Of a stretch of DNA of 64,000 nt, positions 1-8,212 are shown piece after piece. Under the pieces are notes generated by a model that was given only the letters and a program-made list of their open reading frames with translations, ran no database searches and was not told where the DNA came from. Both the position numbers and the translations under genes were made by a program. The stretch lies in the NCBI GenBank assembly GCA_026414975.1, contig JAOAHZ010000008.1:62001-126000 (forward strand), in the 5' to 3' direction. This DNA is from Bacteroidia bacterium. Its GTDB lineage: Bacteria > Bacteroidota > Bacteroidia > SpSt-205. Numbering within the stretch: position 1 is the stretch's first letter; every line of letters starts with the position of its first letter.

Positions 1-2
1 AC

Positions 3-86
3 ACTGGGCAAAGCTACCCATATCAGCTTGAGATAGACCACCATCCTACAGACCCAATGGCGTTGGTTAGCTATCCGTCTGATTGA
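3..86 (+). CDS. Possible C-terminal end of a protein entering from the left (partial)
   Basis: One frame is open from the left edge of the window to a TGA at 84-86. It reads as a plausible C-terminus (TGQSYPYQLEIDHHPTD and about ten more residues). The other two forward frames contain stops in this stretch. It would converge on and overlap the last 16 bp of the TerC gene. The fragment is too short to recognise, and an open frame of 27 codons can occur by chance, so this is only a suggestion. Confidence 0.3.
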   Translation, partial: TGQSYPYQLEIDHHPTDPMALVSYPSD

Positions 87-766
87 GGTGTTTCTCTCAA
101 ACCTGCTCTAAGATTGAGTAGCTCCACCCCAAGGGAAAATAGCATGGCAAAGTAAATGTAGCCTTTGGGTATTTCCAATCCTGTTCCTTCGGCTACCAGC
201 GCAAATCCCACGAGCAAAAGAAAAGCAAGGGCTAACATTTTGATGGTAGGGTGTCGCATGATGAAGTTTTGAATGCGTTGGGCTGCAAAAACCATAAGTA
301 GGAAGGCCGCTCCGATGGCTAATATCGCTATTTCCACCCTTCGGCTCATGCCCACTGCCGTCAGAATAGAATCCGCCGAGAAAACGAAATCTATAACTGC
401 CACCTGAGCCAAAACGCCTGTAGAGGAACCGAGACGCTCTGGACTGCCTTCAGACCGACGATGAATCTCTTTCACAGCTTTGTACAAGAGGAATAGCCCC
501 CCTCCCATCAGGAGAAGCTCGCGCACGCCCACTTCGTGACCCATTATCGTTAGCAAGGTCCGATCTAAGCGAAGGAGTTGGAAAGCCCCCAGCAGCAGAG
601 CCACTCTAAGAAGCGGAGAATAAACCAGCCAAAATCGCCACACCAGCCGCCGACGAGCAGACGGCAAACCCTCCGCCACAATCCCGACAAATATCACATT
701 ATCTATCCCTAAGGCTATCTCCATGAGCAGCAGCGTGATAAAGCTTAGAATTCCTTCACCCCACAT
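71..766 (-). CDS. TerC family integral membrane protein
   Basis: The 231-residue, very hydrophobic protein has about seven membrane segments and the TerC family signature: an acidic ALGIDNVIF motif in the first helix and a second IDFVFSADSILTA motif near residue 125, whose conserved Asp residues are thought to bind metal. Family members are inner-membrane proteins linked to tellurite resistance or manganese export; the substrate cannot be told from sequence. The length is normal for the short TerC form (E. coli YgdQ/YoaE-like core). The start codon is ATG at 766. No exact TAnnTTTG lies next to it. It stands alone, in the same direction as apt but separated from it by 76 bp. Confidence 0.85.
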   Translation of the reverse strand: MWGEGILSFITLLLMEIALGIDNVIFVGIVAEGLPSARRRLVWRFWLVYSPLLRVALLLGAFQLLRLDRTLLTIMGHEVGVRELLLMGGGLFLLYKAVKEIHRRSEGSPERLGSSTGVLAQVAVIDFVFSADSILTAVGMSRRVEIAILAIGAAFLLMVFAAQRIQNFIMRHPTIKMLALAFLLLVGFALVAEGTGLEIPKGYIYFAMLFSLGVELLNLRAGLRETPQSDG

Positions 767-842
767 ACAACGCAGCTAAGGACGGCCAAACGCTTCATCC
801 AAAGGGTTCAAGCGAGATTCCGAAAACTCCACGAAGGAGATT

Positions 843-1379
843 TCAGTTGGGGTAGGAAAGGATATGCACGATAGGCACGCCAAAGGGTTCTAAGGCTTGA
901 CGACCCCCTAAGTTTTCAAGAACAATCAAGAAGGAAAATCCTACTAGGGTAGCCCCGATCTGTTCAACCAGTTTAGCAGCGGCAGCGGCTGTCCCCCCTG
1001 TAGCAAGAAGGTCATCGTGAATCAAAACCCGATCCCCTGGTTGAAGGGCATCTTTGGGTATCTCTACGGTAGCTGAGCCGTACTCTAACTCATAAGATAC
1101 ACTGGCTGCCACTTCTGGGAGCTTACCCTTTTTGCGGACTATGGCAAAGCCTGCCCCAAGCTCAAGAGCAATCATCGGCCCCATCAAGAAGCCTCGGCTT
1201 TCTATACCAACCACCTTCGTTACATCTCGGACACGAAAGTGGCGAGATAACTCCTCTACGCATCGCTCCACGAGCTTTGGCTTGAGAAAGATAGGAGATA
1301 TATCCCTAAACAGCACGCCTTTCTGAGGAAAATCTGGTATAGTACGAACGGTCTGTTGAAGCTCTTTTTCTAAAAGCAT
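843..1379 (-). CDS. apt: Adenine phosphoribosyltransferase
   Basis: This enzyme makes AMP from adenine and PRPP in purine salvage. The 178-residue protein carries the PRPP-binding loop VLIHDDLLATGGT near residues 120-132, the FRDISPI motif near the N-terminus and the VGIESRGF motif characteristic of APT. A GTG two codons upstream (1385) is open, but ATG 1379 is preferred because TAACTTTG ends five bases before it. That promoter contains the TAA stop codon of the upstream HhH gene, so apt probably has its own transcript although it looks like the second gene of an operon. Confidence 0.95.
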   Translation of the reverse strand: MLLEKELQQTVRTIPDFPQKGVLFRDISPIFLKPKLVERCVEELSRHFRVRDVTKVVGIESRGFLMGPMIALELGAGFAIVRKKGKLPEVAASVSYELEYGSATVEIPKDALQPGDRVLIHDDLLATGGTAAAAAKLVEQIGATLVGFSFLIVLENLGGRQALEPFGVPIVHILSYPN

Positions 1380-1384
1380 CGGCA

Positions 1385-1392
1385 CAAAGTTA
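1385..1392 (-). promoter_or_regulatory. -7 promoter element TAACTTTG of apt, containing the upstream stop codon
   Basis: On the minus strand the bases read TAACTTTG followed by TGCCG and the ATG of apt. The first three bases (1392-1390) are also the TAA stop codon of the HhH gene. It matches the Bacteroidota consensus TAnnTTTG exactly. Confidence 0.7.
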
Positions 1393-2385
1393 CTCGCCCG
1401 TGAGATACCCCTTAAGGCGATCTTTTAGGGAATCGGGCAGCCAACCTTGCCAGATTTCAGGTGGGATTGGCTCAGGTCCCCAGAGCGTCCGCTCCTGCAC
1501 GAGTCGGCGCGCCAGCTTCCATGAGATGTAAGGGTGGGCCGCTAAAGACTCAACAGGGGCATATCTCAAAGACAAGGGGGGCCGCTTAGGGGGGCCAATA
1601 TACAAGTAGGGTATAGATTTTTGGATAGCCTCTGGGCGAAGGCCCCATATCTCACGAAGCTGCTCTAAAGAGATAAAGTAGCGCAGTTTAGCCCTATATT
1701 TCACAATCCGCTCAGCCGATTTAGTCCCTATACCTGGAAGCTGTTCCAGCTCGGCTGCAGTGGCAGCGTTGAGGTCCAAACGCCAAGGCCCACGCCGCTC
1801 TTTCCCAAAAGAGAGGGAAACACCACCCAACGAGCCGTATATACGAAGCCGATGGCGCTCCAGCGCATGCAGGCCCCGAAATGAGTCTATCTCTGCCCAG
1901 TCCGAAAAACCACCCAACTTATACCGGTACCGGATGAATCTCCCGGCTATAGAGGAACGACATAAAAGCGAGGCAGCAAGCTGGCCGCTGTCCACAGCGT
2001 TTAGATTGAGAGGATGTGTAGGCGGCGATGTTATGGGCCGAGCCTCCACTTCAGCTGCTATAGCTCTCCAATTCAAGCTATCTAAAACAACACGTACCTC
2101 CACAGTGTCCCAAAATCCTCCTAAAGCTCTACGCCAGTACAGAAGGCGATGCACTTTCCACGGCATCATACCAGAAAGGGATAGAAGCTGGAGACTATCG
2201 GCGGCGTTTATATCTACTCGGGGAGCCCCCGGTAAGTCCAATGACCCAGAGCTCCTCAAGCGATAAAGACCAGGCAGACTAAAAAGCAGAACCACCCCAC
2301 TCCAACCTACAAAACTCCATCCGGAGGGTTGACTTCGCAGACGCAGTCTGTGAGAGGCTCGTTTGGAAGGCGATGTCCCTCTCAT
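1390..2385 (-). CDS. ComEA-like protein with repeated helix-hairpin-helix motifs
   Basis: The 331-residue protein has a single hydrophobic segment near residues 23-43, probably a membrane anchor, followed by four degenerate HhH units. They begin VDINAADSLQLL, LNLNAVDSGQLA, LDLNAATAAELEQLPGIG and LSLRYAPVESLA; the third is the best preserved, with the LPGIGxxxAxxI turn. Such motifs bind DNA non-specifically in ComEA and related proteins. Bacteroidota often carry multi-HhH proteins of this type with no proven function; DNA uptake or envelope-associated DNA binding is an inference. A near-consensus CTATTTTG sits five bases before ATG 2385. Confidence 0.75.
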   Translation of the reverse strand: MRGTSPSKRASHRLRLRSQPSGWSFVGWSGVVLLFSLPGLYRLRSSGSLDLPGAPRVDINAADSLQLLSLSGMMPWKVHRLLYWRRALGGFWDTVEVRVVLDSLNWRAIAAEVEARPITSPPTHPLNLNAVDSGQLAASLLCRSSIAGRFIRYRYKLGGFSDWAEIDSFRGLHALERHRLRIYGSLGGVSLSFGKERRGPWRLDLNAATAAELEQLPGIGTKSAERIVKYRAKLRYFISLEQLREIWGLRPEAIQKSIPYLYIGPPKRPPLSLRYAPVESLAAHPYISWKLARRLVQERTLWGPEPIPPEIWQGWLPDSLKDRLKGYLTGE

Positions 2386-2390
2386 GCACT

Positions 2391-2398
2391 CAAAATAG
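2391..2398 (-). promoter_or_regulatory. Degenerate -7 element (CTATTTTG) of the HhH gene
   Basis: It lies five bases before the ATG at 2385, the same geometry as the exact TAnnTTTG elements elsewhere in the window, but one base is missing from the consensus spacing. Confidence 0.4.
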
Positions 2399-2557
2399 TC
2401 ATAAAGACCTTATCTGGCTTGCTAAGAGCTTTCGCGCATGCTGAACCGCCTCCATGCCAACCTGACGAATCACTCAAACGAAGGGGCCAAGCCACCAAAC
2501 GAATCTCCCCCCTCTTGCTCTGTACCGCCTCAGCTTAGTTCTTTCGGTGGTTTTCAG

Positions 2558-2565
2558 TTTATTTG
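2558..2565 (+). promoter_or_regulatory. Degenerate -7 element (TTTATTTG) of the glycine-rich T9SS gene
   Basis: TTTATTTG is followed by CATTG and ATG 2571. One mismatch to TAnnTTTG. The position supports ATG 2571 rather than GTG 2547 as the start. Confidence 0.45.
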
Positions 2566-2570
2566 CATTG

Positions 2571-5500
2571 ATGCGTATCCTCTCTCTCTTGCTGGCTTTC
2601 GTGTGGGCCCAACGTCTCCCAGAATCTGACTGCATAAACGCTATTCCCGTTTGTCAGCAGACTTATACTTACACTAGCTCTCCCCCTGACTATGGACAAC
2701 AGCAAGAGCTGAGCAACAACACGTGTCTCTTGAATAATGAGCAAAAAACCGCCTGGTTTATATTCACCGTTCAGCAGGGCGGGACCTTTGGCTTTACTAT
2801 CAATACAACCTATGACTACGACTTTGCTCTGTGGGATATCACGAATAGCTCCTGCAGCATCGTGGGAAATAGCCAGCCCATTCGGTGCAACTTTTCAGCT
2901 CAAAATGGCAATACAGGACTTGATCCTAATCAGACCGACCCTAATCCACTGAGTTATCCAGCCAGCGATCCGCCCTTCATGCCAGGCCTACAAGTAAACC
3001 CAGGTCAAACTTTTGTTCTCGTAGTTGATAACTACACTCGGGACCAGACAGGCTTCACGATTACCTTTACAGGTACAGCGAACATTTTTGACAATACGCC
3101 TCCTCAGCTCGTATCAGCTCGTCAAGACTGCCAATCCCCTACGCGAATCATTCTGCGCTTCAGCGAGCCTATAGCCTGCAACACAGTCGCTTCCAATGGG
3201 TCTGACTTTCAAATCTCTGGAGGGCTCAACCCTGTGGCAGCGGGGTGCGTAGGAGGGGGGGCTTTTTCTTATGAGGTATTCATAGAGGTGGCTGGGCCCA
3301 TTTCGGGCGGGAGCTATACGATTACGCTGGTAACAGGTTCGGATGGCAATACAGTTGCAGATAAGTGCGGCAACTTCGCTTCATCAGGGCAGACAGTTCA
3401 GGTCAGTCTCGTGGGCAGCCCGACGATGACGATCGCTCCGCGGGAGGTTTGCGCTGGAGGAAGCGTTCAGCTCACGGCGAATATGCTCGGAGGGTTGCCG
3501 CCTGGTGCCACAGCGACTTGGAGTACGGGCGCGACAGGGCTATCTACCACCCATACGCCACCAGCCCCTAATGACTTTGAAAACCCTTTCTGGTATCGTT
3601 ACACTTTGACAATACGAGTGGGAGCCTGTGAATATACCCTCACAGACAGCGTCCGAATCCACCCTATACCCCGAGCCGAGGTATCCCCCCGTCGTCTCTA
3701 TACATGCGGGGGACGACCTGTAGAGCTTACTGGACTTGCATCTGTCTTAGGGGGCACATGGGAGGTCTTACAAGGGGGTAGCTGGACTGGGGTCTCTCCA
3801 CCTTTGCGTTTCCCACCCGGACGCCATGTCTTTAGGTACATATCCCAGGCAGGATGCGCTTCCGATTCCTTTTCCGTAGAGGTCATAGAAGGAACTCAAC
3901 CAGCTGGTGCTTGCAATGTCCAGTATGTAACCCCCACTGGAAGCCCCACTGCACCCGGCACTCAGGCCGAGCCCACTTCTTTAGAAGCAGCCTTAGAGCG
4001 GATTCGTTGTCGCTCAGGCCTAATCAAGCTGGCTCAGGGAACCTATCTTCTCAACCAGACTCTGGCGACTATTACCGATAGCGTCATCTTAGAGGGGGGA
4101 TACGATCCAACGGCAGGCTGGGTAAAGCGATCCACACCGGGTCTTACCGTACTGCGTCGCACCACTCAAAATGTAGAGGGGTGCGCCACCCGAACCCCCC
4201 GCTTAGTAGCCCTTCAAATCCATGGAGCCCGAGCCTTTCGGCTTCAAGACCTGACGATTGAAGTAGAAGATGCTCCGGCCGCCACCGCCACTTGCGCAGA
4301 TGGACGAGGAACCTCTACATATGGGCTTTACCTACGAGACTGTGCCGACTATGAAGTGGTAAGATGTCAAATCATCGCTGGCGATGCAGCCTCTGGGCAA
4401 AATGGAAACGCTGGTACAAACGGCAGGGCGGGGGGTAACGGAAGCTGTGGGGGAACAGGGGCAGCGGCGACTCCTACATTTGGGGTGTGTCTGCCACCTT
4501 TAGGAACACCTCCGCCAGCAAGTGCAGGAGCAGGTGGAGCTGGAGGAAGTAGCCCAGTCGGAGCAGTAGGCGGAGCTGGAGGAAATAGCCAGTACATGAA
4601 TAATGGCTTAGGCGGACAGCCTGGTCAAGGGGTCGCAGGAGGGGTTGGCGGAACCGCAGGGTCCTTGTGTGCTATAGGGCTCATTGGAGGGGGTGCTTGT
4701 GCTTGTACTCAAACTGGACTCCCAGGTGCGCCCTCCGCTGCGGGCGGCGATGGGGCTCCCGGAGCCGATGGACGCGATGGAACCGACGGGGCAAACGGCA
4801 GTGCAGGACAAGTAGTAGAGGGGTTCTGGCGACCTGGATCGCGGGGCGAACGAGGAAATGACGGCTCCCATGGTAGTGGAGGCGGCGGTGGGGGAGGCGG
4901 CGGCGGGGCGCTAAATATCGTGCCCCCAGCTTGCCCTACTATAGGGGCTGGCGGGGGTGGTGGAGGGGGTGGCGGTGAAGCAGGCACCGGCGGCGAAGGA
5001 GGTTCAGGAGGCGGAAGCAGTTATGCTGCTGTTCTCGTAGGCAGCTCTACCGGCAGTTGGCGGCAGTGTTTCCTTGCTGCGGGCAACGCTGGAGCAGGTG
5101 GGCTTGGAGGAAGCGGCGGCCTTGGAGGAGCTGGTGGGCAAGGAGCAGGTCCTTGCCAGCCAGCTGATGGAGGCTGCAACATGGGACGCGGCGGTCGCGG
5201 CGGCAACGGCGGTCGCGGCGGCAACGGCGGTCGCGGCGGTAATGGACAGCCCGGCCAATCCATCGCTTTCGCCGTCCAAGGCCCACCCCCAACCCTCAGC
5301 GAAGTCTCCTTCAATCTCGCCGCTCAACCTACCATAACCGTCGGTTCTGCTACCTGCACTAATGTTCCTATAACCTTCAGCAGCCCTACTGCAGGGAGCT
5401 TCACCGATTTAGGCGCAGGAGCCTCTCCCGCCTCTCTTCCTTCTAACTCAGGCACAGCTCAGTATAACTCTACAGGCCCCAAGGATATCTCTTTCGCAGG

Positions 5501-6551
5501 AAATACCTACCTGCGATTCTGGACTATTCTTACCTCCCCCGATGTTATCAACCTCCAAATCCTCACGGAAGCCGATACCTTATGCACAGGGGAAATAGTG
5601 GCCGCGAGTTCTGAGCGATTTGCCTTACAATATGAATGGAGCGTCCTATTCGGAGGGCAAGTTATTGCCACGGGTAATAGAGACACCTTGCGATTTACAG
5701 CCACTCAGCCTGGGCGTTACACCTTAAGGCTACGCGTAGAGACAGACTGCTGTGGCTGGATCGGGCCTGTAGAACGGACTATAGAAGTTATACCTGCCCC
5801 AGAGATAAGGGCTGAAGGAGCGGCGGGCTGCTTCCCTCTGAGACTGCAAGCAAGCCTGGTATCGGGCCCGCCCGGAGGCGCGTTCATATGGTATGATCAG
5901 AACGGCGATTCAGTGGGCACTGGGCCTGAGCTAATCCTTGCCGGTCCTACTGCATCCTCAACTTATACGGTGGTATATCGGGCTGGAGCTTGTCTTTCGC
6001 CTTCTGTCCAAGTTCAAGTGCAAGGACTTCCCTCGCCTGTCCTAACTGGCCTCGCCAGCTCGCCCCCTCTGTCTCCCGCTCCCGAGGGTCCCGTGGAAAT
6101 AACCTTCACTGCCACTCTTAACGCCCCTCCTAACTACCCCATCACATTCTTATGGAGCTTTGGCGACGGAGCTACACTCAGTACGACTACTCCTACTGCT
6201 ACCCATTTCTATACGCCCGGCTCCTATGAGCTGCTACTTGTAGCTAGCATCGGGGATTGTCGGGACACGCTAAGTGCTCGTGTTGTGATCCAAGGCCAGC
6301 GTCAGCTTGTTATTCCCAATGCATTCAGTCCTAATGGAGACGGAGTTAATGACGACTGGTCCCCTCGCGGCTCGGGCATTCGCCTGATACAAATGCATAT
6401 CTACGACCGCTGGGGCAAGCTGATGTATCAAGGTAATGCCCCTTGGCGTGGAGAAAATGCCGTAGAAGGAGTCTATACTTACGTAGTACGCATCTCGTTT
6501 TTGGACGGGACTGAAGTAGAGCGCGCTGGCACTGTAACCCTTCTAAGATGA
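2571..6551 (+). CDS. Very large glycine-rich T9SS surface protein with gliding-motility-type C-terminal domain
   Basis: The 1326-residue protein starts with a signal peptide (MRILSLLLAFVWA) from ATG 2571; a GTG at 2547 is also open. Residues up to about 170 resemble bacterial pre-peptidase-like beta domains, followed by Ig-like modules (one with NTPPQLVSARQDC). Around residues 450-600 there is a stretch like a right-handed beta-helix. Residues about 600-896 are extremely glycine-rich and contain three in-frame 18-bp repeats encoding GGRGGN. A PKD-like module (about 1169-1240, LWSFGDGA) precedes the C-terminal T9SS domain of TIGR04131/CHU_C type, beginning IPNAFSPNGDGVND and including YDRWGKLMY. 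It should be secreted by T9SS and displayed at the surface; adhesin or sheath-like roles are guesses. The next gene starts in an ATGA overlap. Confidence 0.85.
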   Translation: MRILSLLLAFVWAQRLPESDCINAIPVCQQTYTYTSSPPDYGQQQELSNNTCLLNNEQKTAWFIFTVQQGGTFGFTINTTYDYDFALWDITNSSCSIVGNSQPIRCNFSAQNGNTGLDPNQTDPNPLSYPASDPPFMPGLQVNPGQTFVLVVDNYTRDQTGFTITFTGTANIFDNTPPQLVSARQDCQSPTRIILRFSEPIACNTVASNGSDFQISGGLNPVAAGCVGGGAFSYEVFIEVAGPISGGSYTITLVTGSDGNTVADKCGNFASSGQTVQVSLVGSPTMTIAPREVCAGGSVQLTANMLGGLPPGATATWSTGATGLSTTHTPPAPNDFENPFWYRYTLTIRVGACEYTLTDSVRIHPIPRAEVSPRRLYTCGGRPVELTGLASVLGGTWEVLQGGSWTGVSPPLRFPPGRHVFRYISQAGCASDSFSVEVIEGTQPAGACNVQYVTPTGSPTAPGTQAEPTSLEAALERIRCRSGLIKLAQGTYLLNQTLATITDSVILEGGYDPTAGWVKRSTPGLTVLRRTTQNVEGCATRTPRLVALQIHGARAFRLQDLTIEVEDAPAATATCADGRGTSTYGLYLRDCADYEVVRCQIIAGDAASGQNGNAGTNGRAGGNGSCGGTGAAATPTFGVCLPPLGTPPPASAGAGGAGGSSPVGAVGGAGGNSQYMNNGLGGQPGQGVAGGVGGTAGSLCAIGLIGGGACACTQTGLPGAPSAAGGDGAPGADGRDGTDGANGSAGQVVEGFWRPGSRGERGNDGSHGSGGGGGGGGGGALNIVPPACPTIGAGGGGGGGGGEAGTGGEGGSGGGSSYAAVLVGSSTGSWRQCFLAAGNAGAGGLGGSGGLGGAGGQGAGPCQPADGGCNMGRGGRGGNGGRGGNGGRGGNGQPGQSIAFAVQGPPPTLSEVSFNLAAQPTITVGSATCTNVPITFSSPTAGSFTDLGAGASPASLPSNSGTAQYNSTGPKDISFAGNTYLRFWTILTSPDVINLQILTEADTLCTGEIVAASSERFALQYEWSVLFGGQVIATGNRDTLRFTATQPGRYTLRLRVETDCCGWIGPVERTIEVIPAPEIRAEGAAGCFPLRLQASLVSGPPGGAFIWYDQNGDSVGTGPELILAGPTASSTYTVVYRAGACLSPSVQVQVQGLPSPVLTGLASSPPLSPAPEGPVEITFTATLNAPPNYPITFLWSFGDGATLSTTTPTATHFYTPGSYELLLVASIGDCRDTLSARVVIQGQRQLVIPNAFSPNGDGVNDDWSPRGSGIRLIQMHIYDRWGKLMYQGNAPWRGENAVEGVYTYVVRISFLDGTEVERAGTVTLLR
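5190..5243 (+). repeat. Three tandem 18-bp units encoding GGRGGN
   Basis: Units at 5190-5207, 5208-5225 and 5226-5243 are identical except for two third-position changes in the last. They lie in frame inside the glycine-rich region and give the peptide (GGRGGN)3. Such in-frame units can expand or contract by slippage. Confidence 0.9.
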
Positions 6552-7096
6552 TAAAGCTGCCACCCTTTCCCCCCGAATGGGCTGTAGTCCGCCCCAACGC
6601 TCCCATGCATGCCCCTGTAGCTCCCGTGATTCTCATAGATCTGGTGGAACCCCAAACGGGCGAACTGATAGAAGACATAGAACTCCTCTTATACAAATGG
6701 AAAGCAACCTCTGCAGATAGGTGCTTGGGCCTGCATATCACCTACTGGTTTATGGGACTGGCTTATGGACACGACTGGGAAGTGGATTTTCTCCTTTATC
6801 ACGAGCCCACCTTCCAACAGCTCTGGGGGCTTTCTCTGGAATCCGACATCCTCCCCGAGATAAAAGGTTGGGCTCCTCCCCCCAAGTGGCACCTTCTGTC
6901 ACCTACTTATCGCCCGACGCTATCCATTATAGAACGAGCTAACACTTATTTGAGAGCCCTGCAAGACTTTCGGCGTCGCCTCGTGGGATATCAGCCTCAT
7001 CACAGCACCTTGTACCGAACCGTCACCGAGGATCATACATTCCTTCATTATAGCCTATCTGACATAGAACGACATGTGGCTGCTTTACGGAGCTAA
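6548..7096 (+). CDS. Unknown 182-residue protein
   Basis: I do not recognise this protein. It is soluble in appearance, with no signal peptide or membrane segment, and rich in Trp, Tyr, His and Pro. Notable stretches are HITYWFMGLAYGHDWEVDF near residue 60 and a C-terminal region with many charged residues (FRRRLVGYQPHHSTLYRTV). Its ATG overlaps the TGA of the large T9SS gene, and its own end overlaps the start of the next gene by 23 bp, so the three form a translationally coupled operon. A cytoplasmic role connected with making or handling the T9SS protein is possible but has no direct support. Confidence 0.75.
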   Translation: MIKLPPFPPEWAVVRPNAPMHAPVAPVILIDLVEPQTGELIEDIELLLYKWKATSADRCLGLHITYWFMGLAYGHDWEVDFLLYHEPTFQQLWGLSLESDILPEIKGWAPPPKWHLLSPTYRPTLSIIERANTYLRALQDFRRRLVGYQPHHSTLYRTVTEDHTFLHYSLSDIERHVAALRS

Positions 7097-8090
7097 TGGC
7101 ACTACAGGACGCATCCTCTTAGAGATTTGGAAAGCTCACTTTTCGGATTTACCTCGTCCAGTGTTAGCAGGGCGTAACCCCGTAGCCCTTCGCGCTTTGG
7201 GGGAAAGATATGGGCTTTCTTACGAGGTCTTTTCCCTCGTTCAGCTTCATCAACGAACGCTACCCAGCGAAATACAGCTTGTTGTAAACTTAGCAGGCCC
7301 CTATTCAGAAACCGCTCAGCCTTGGATAGAAGTCTGCTCAGCTCATCGCAAAGCTTATATGGATATCTGTGGAGAGTGGCGCACTTTTCAGCAAATGTAT
7401 GCCCATTGCGCCTTATCCGTGCCTATTATTACAGCCGCTGGTTATGATACAGTTATAGGAGAAGGGGCTCTCTACCGCTTATGCCAAGCTCGACCCAACC
7501 CTGAACAGCTAAAACTACGCGTGTATGCTAAAGGAGGCTTTTCAGCCGGTACAGTTAAGTCGGCTTTGACCATGCTTACTCAGGGGTATTACATCTGGAG
7601 AGATGGACAGCTTCTCGCCGTACCGTTTCATGAAGAGAAATGGGAGATCCTTCCTCATAGGACCTATACGTTTGCCGTAGCGACCCTTGCCGAGCTTATA
7701 ACGTTCCCGGCATGGCACCCTGTGAAGGAACTATCTACATGGGTAGCCTTGCCTGAGCGTTATTTGCGCTGGAGGGGACTTTTGGAAAAGATTGCAGTGT
7801 GGAAACCTTTTTTAGAGGGGATGTATCGCCTCTTAGATATGCAGCGAGGGCGCCTCGCCCGAGAAATGGACCTCAATGCTCGCTCTTACCTCGTGGCTCA
7901 TACGGAGGACTACTTCGTGCTGGTGGACTCGCCGCAGCCATACTGGGTCACAGCATGGACTGTCCTAAGCGCGGTTCGGCTCTTTTTCTCTGAGGGAGCT
8001 GAGGCTGGGGTCAGCAGCGCCTTCTCTCGCTGGCGAGACAAGTTATGGGAAGCCTTGCCGGATATTCGCGTTTCGGAAGGCCGTTTATAG
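7074..8090 (+). CDS. Saccharopine dehydrogenase-like NAD(P)-binding protein
   Basis: The 338-residue protein opens with a Rossmann nucleotide-binding motif (YGANGTTGRILLE) followed by LAGRNPVALRALGERYGL, the arrangement of the Sacchrp_dh_NADP family, which also includes trans-acting enoyl reductases. NLAGPYSETAQPWIEVC and the later YMDICGEW and ITAAGYDTVIGEGAL fit the same fold. Actinobacterial members reduce double bonds in polyketide or lipid intermediates; the Bacteroidota role and substrate are unknown. It is the third gene of the operon starting with the glycine-rich T9SS protein, overlapping its predecessor by 23 bp. Confidence 0.7.
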   Translation: MWLLYGANGTTGRILLEIWKAHFSDLPRPVLAGRNPVALRALGERYGLSYEVFSLVQLHQRTLPSEIQLVVNLAGPYSETAQPWIEVCSAHRKAYMDICGEWRTFQQMYAHCALSVPIITAAGYDTVIGEGALYRLCQARPNPEQLKLRVYAKGGFSAGTVKSALTMLTQGYYIWRDGQLLAVPFHEEKWEILPHRTYTFAVATLAELITFPAWHPVKELSTWVALPERYLRWRGLLEKIAVWKPFLEGMYRLLDMQRGRLAREMDLNARSYLVAHTEDYFVLVDSPQPYWVTAWTVLSAVRLFFSEGAEAGVSSAFSRWRDKLWEALPDIRVSEGRL

Positions 8091-8212
8091 ACAAGGATTG
8101 GTTTTTTCATGCTCTTTTTGCAGACAGGTATTGATGCTGAGGGGGAAAGGAGATGCCGTTGTTGTAGGTAGCTATTGCTTTGCCTACACCGCTCACCGCC
8201 TAAAAACCCCTC

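Noticed and set aside
5190-5243. Tandem 18-bp repeats as a CRISPR or regulatory repeat
   Set aside because: They are contiguous, in frame, with no spacers, and encode GGRGGN within the T9SS protein.
4367-5337. Long open frames on the opposite strand of the glycine-rich region
   Set aside because: They are rich in Pro, Ala and Arg, as expected from reading Gly codons backwards, and overlap a well-supported gene.
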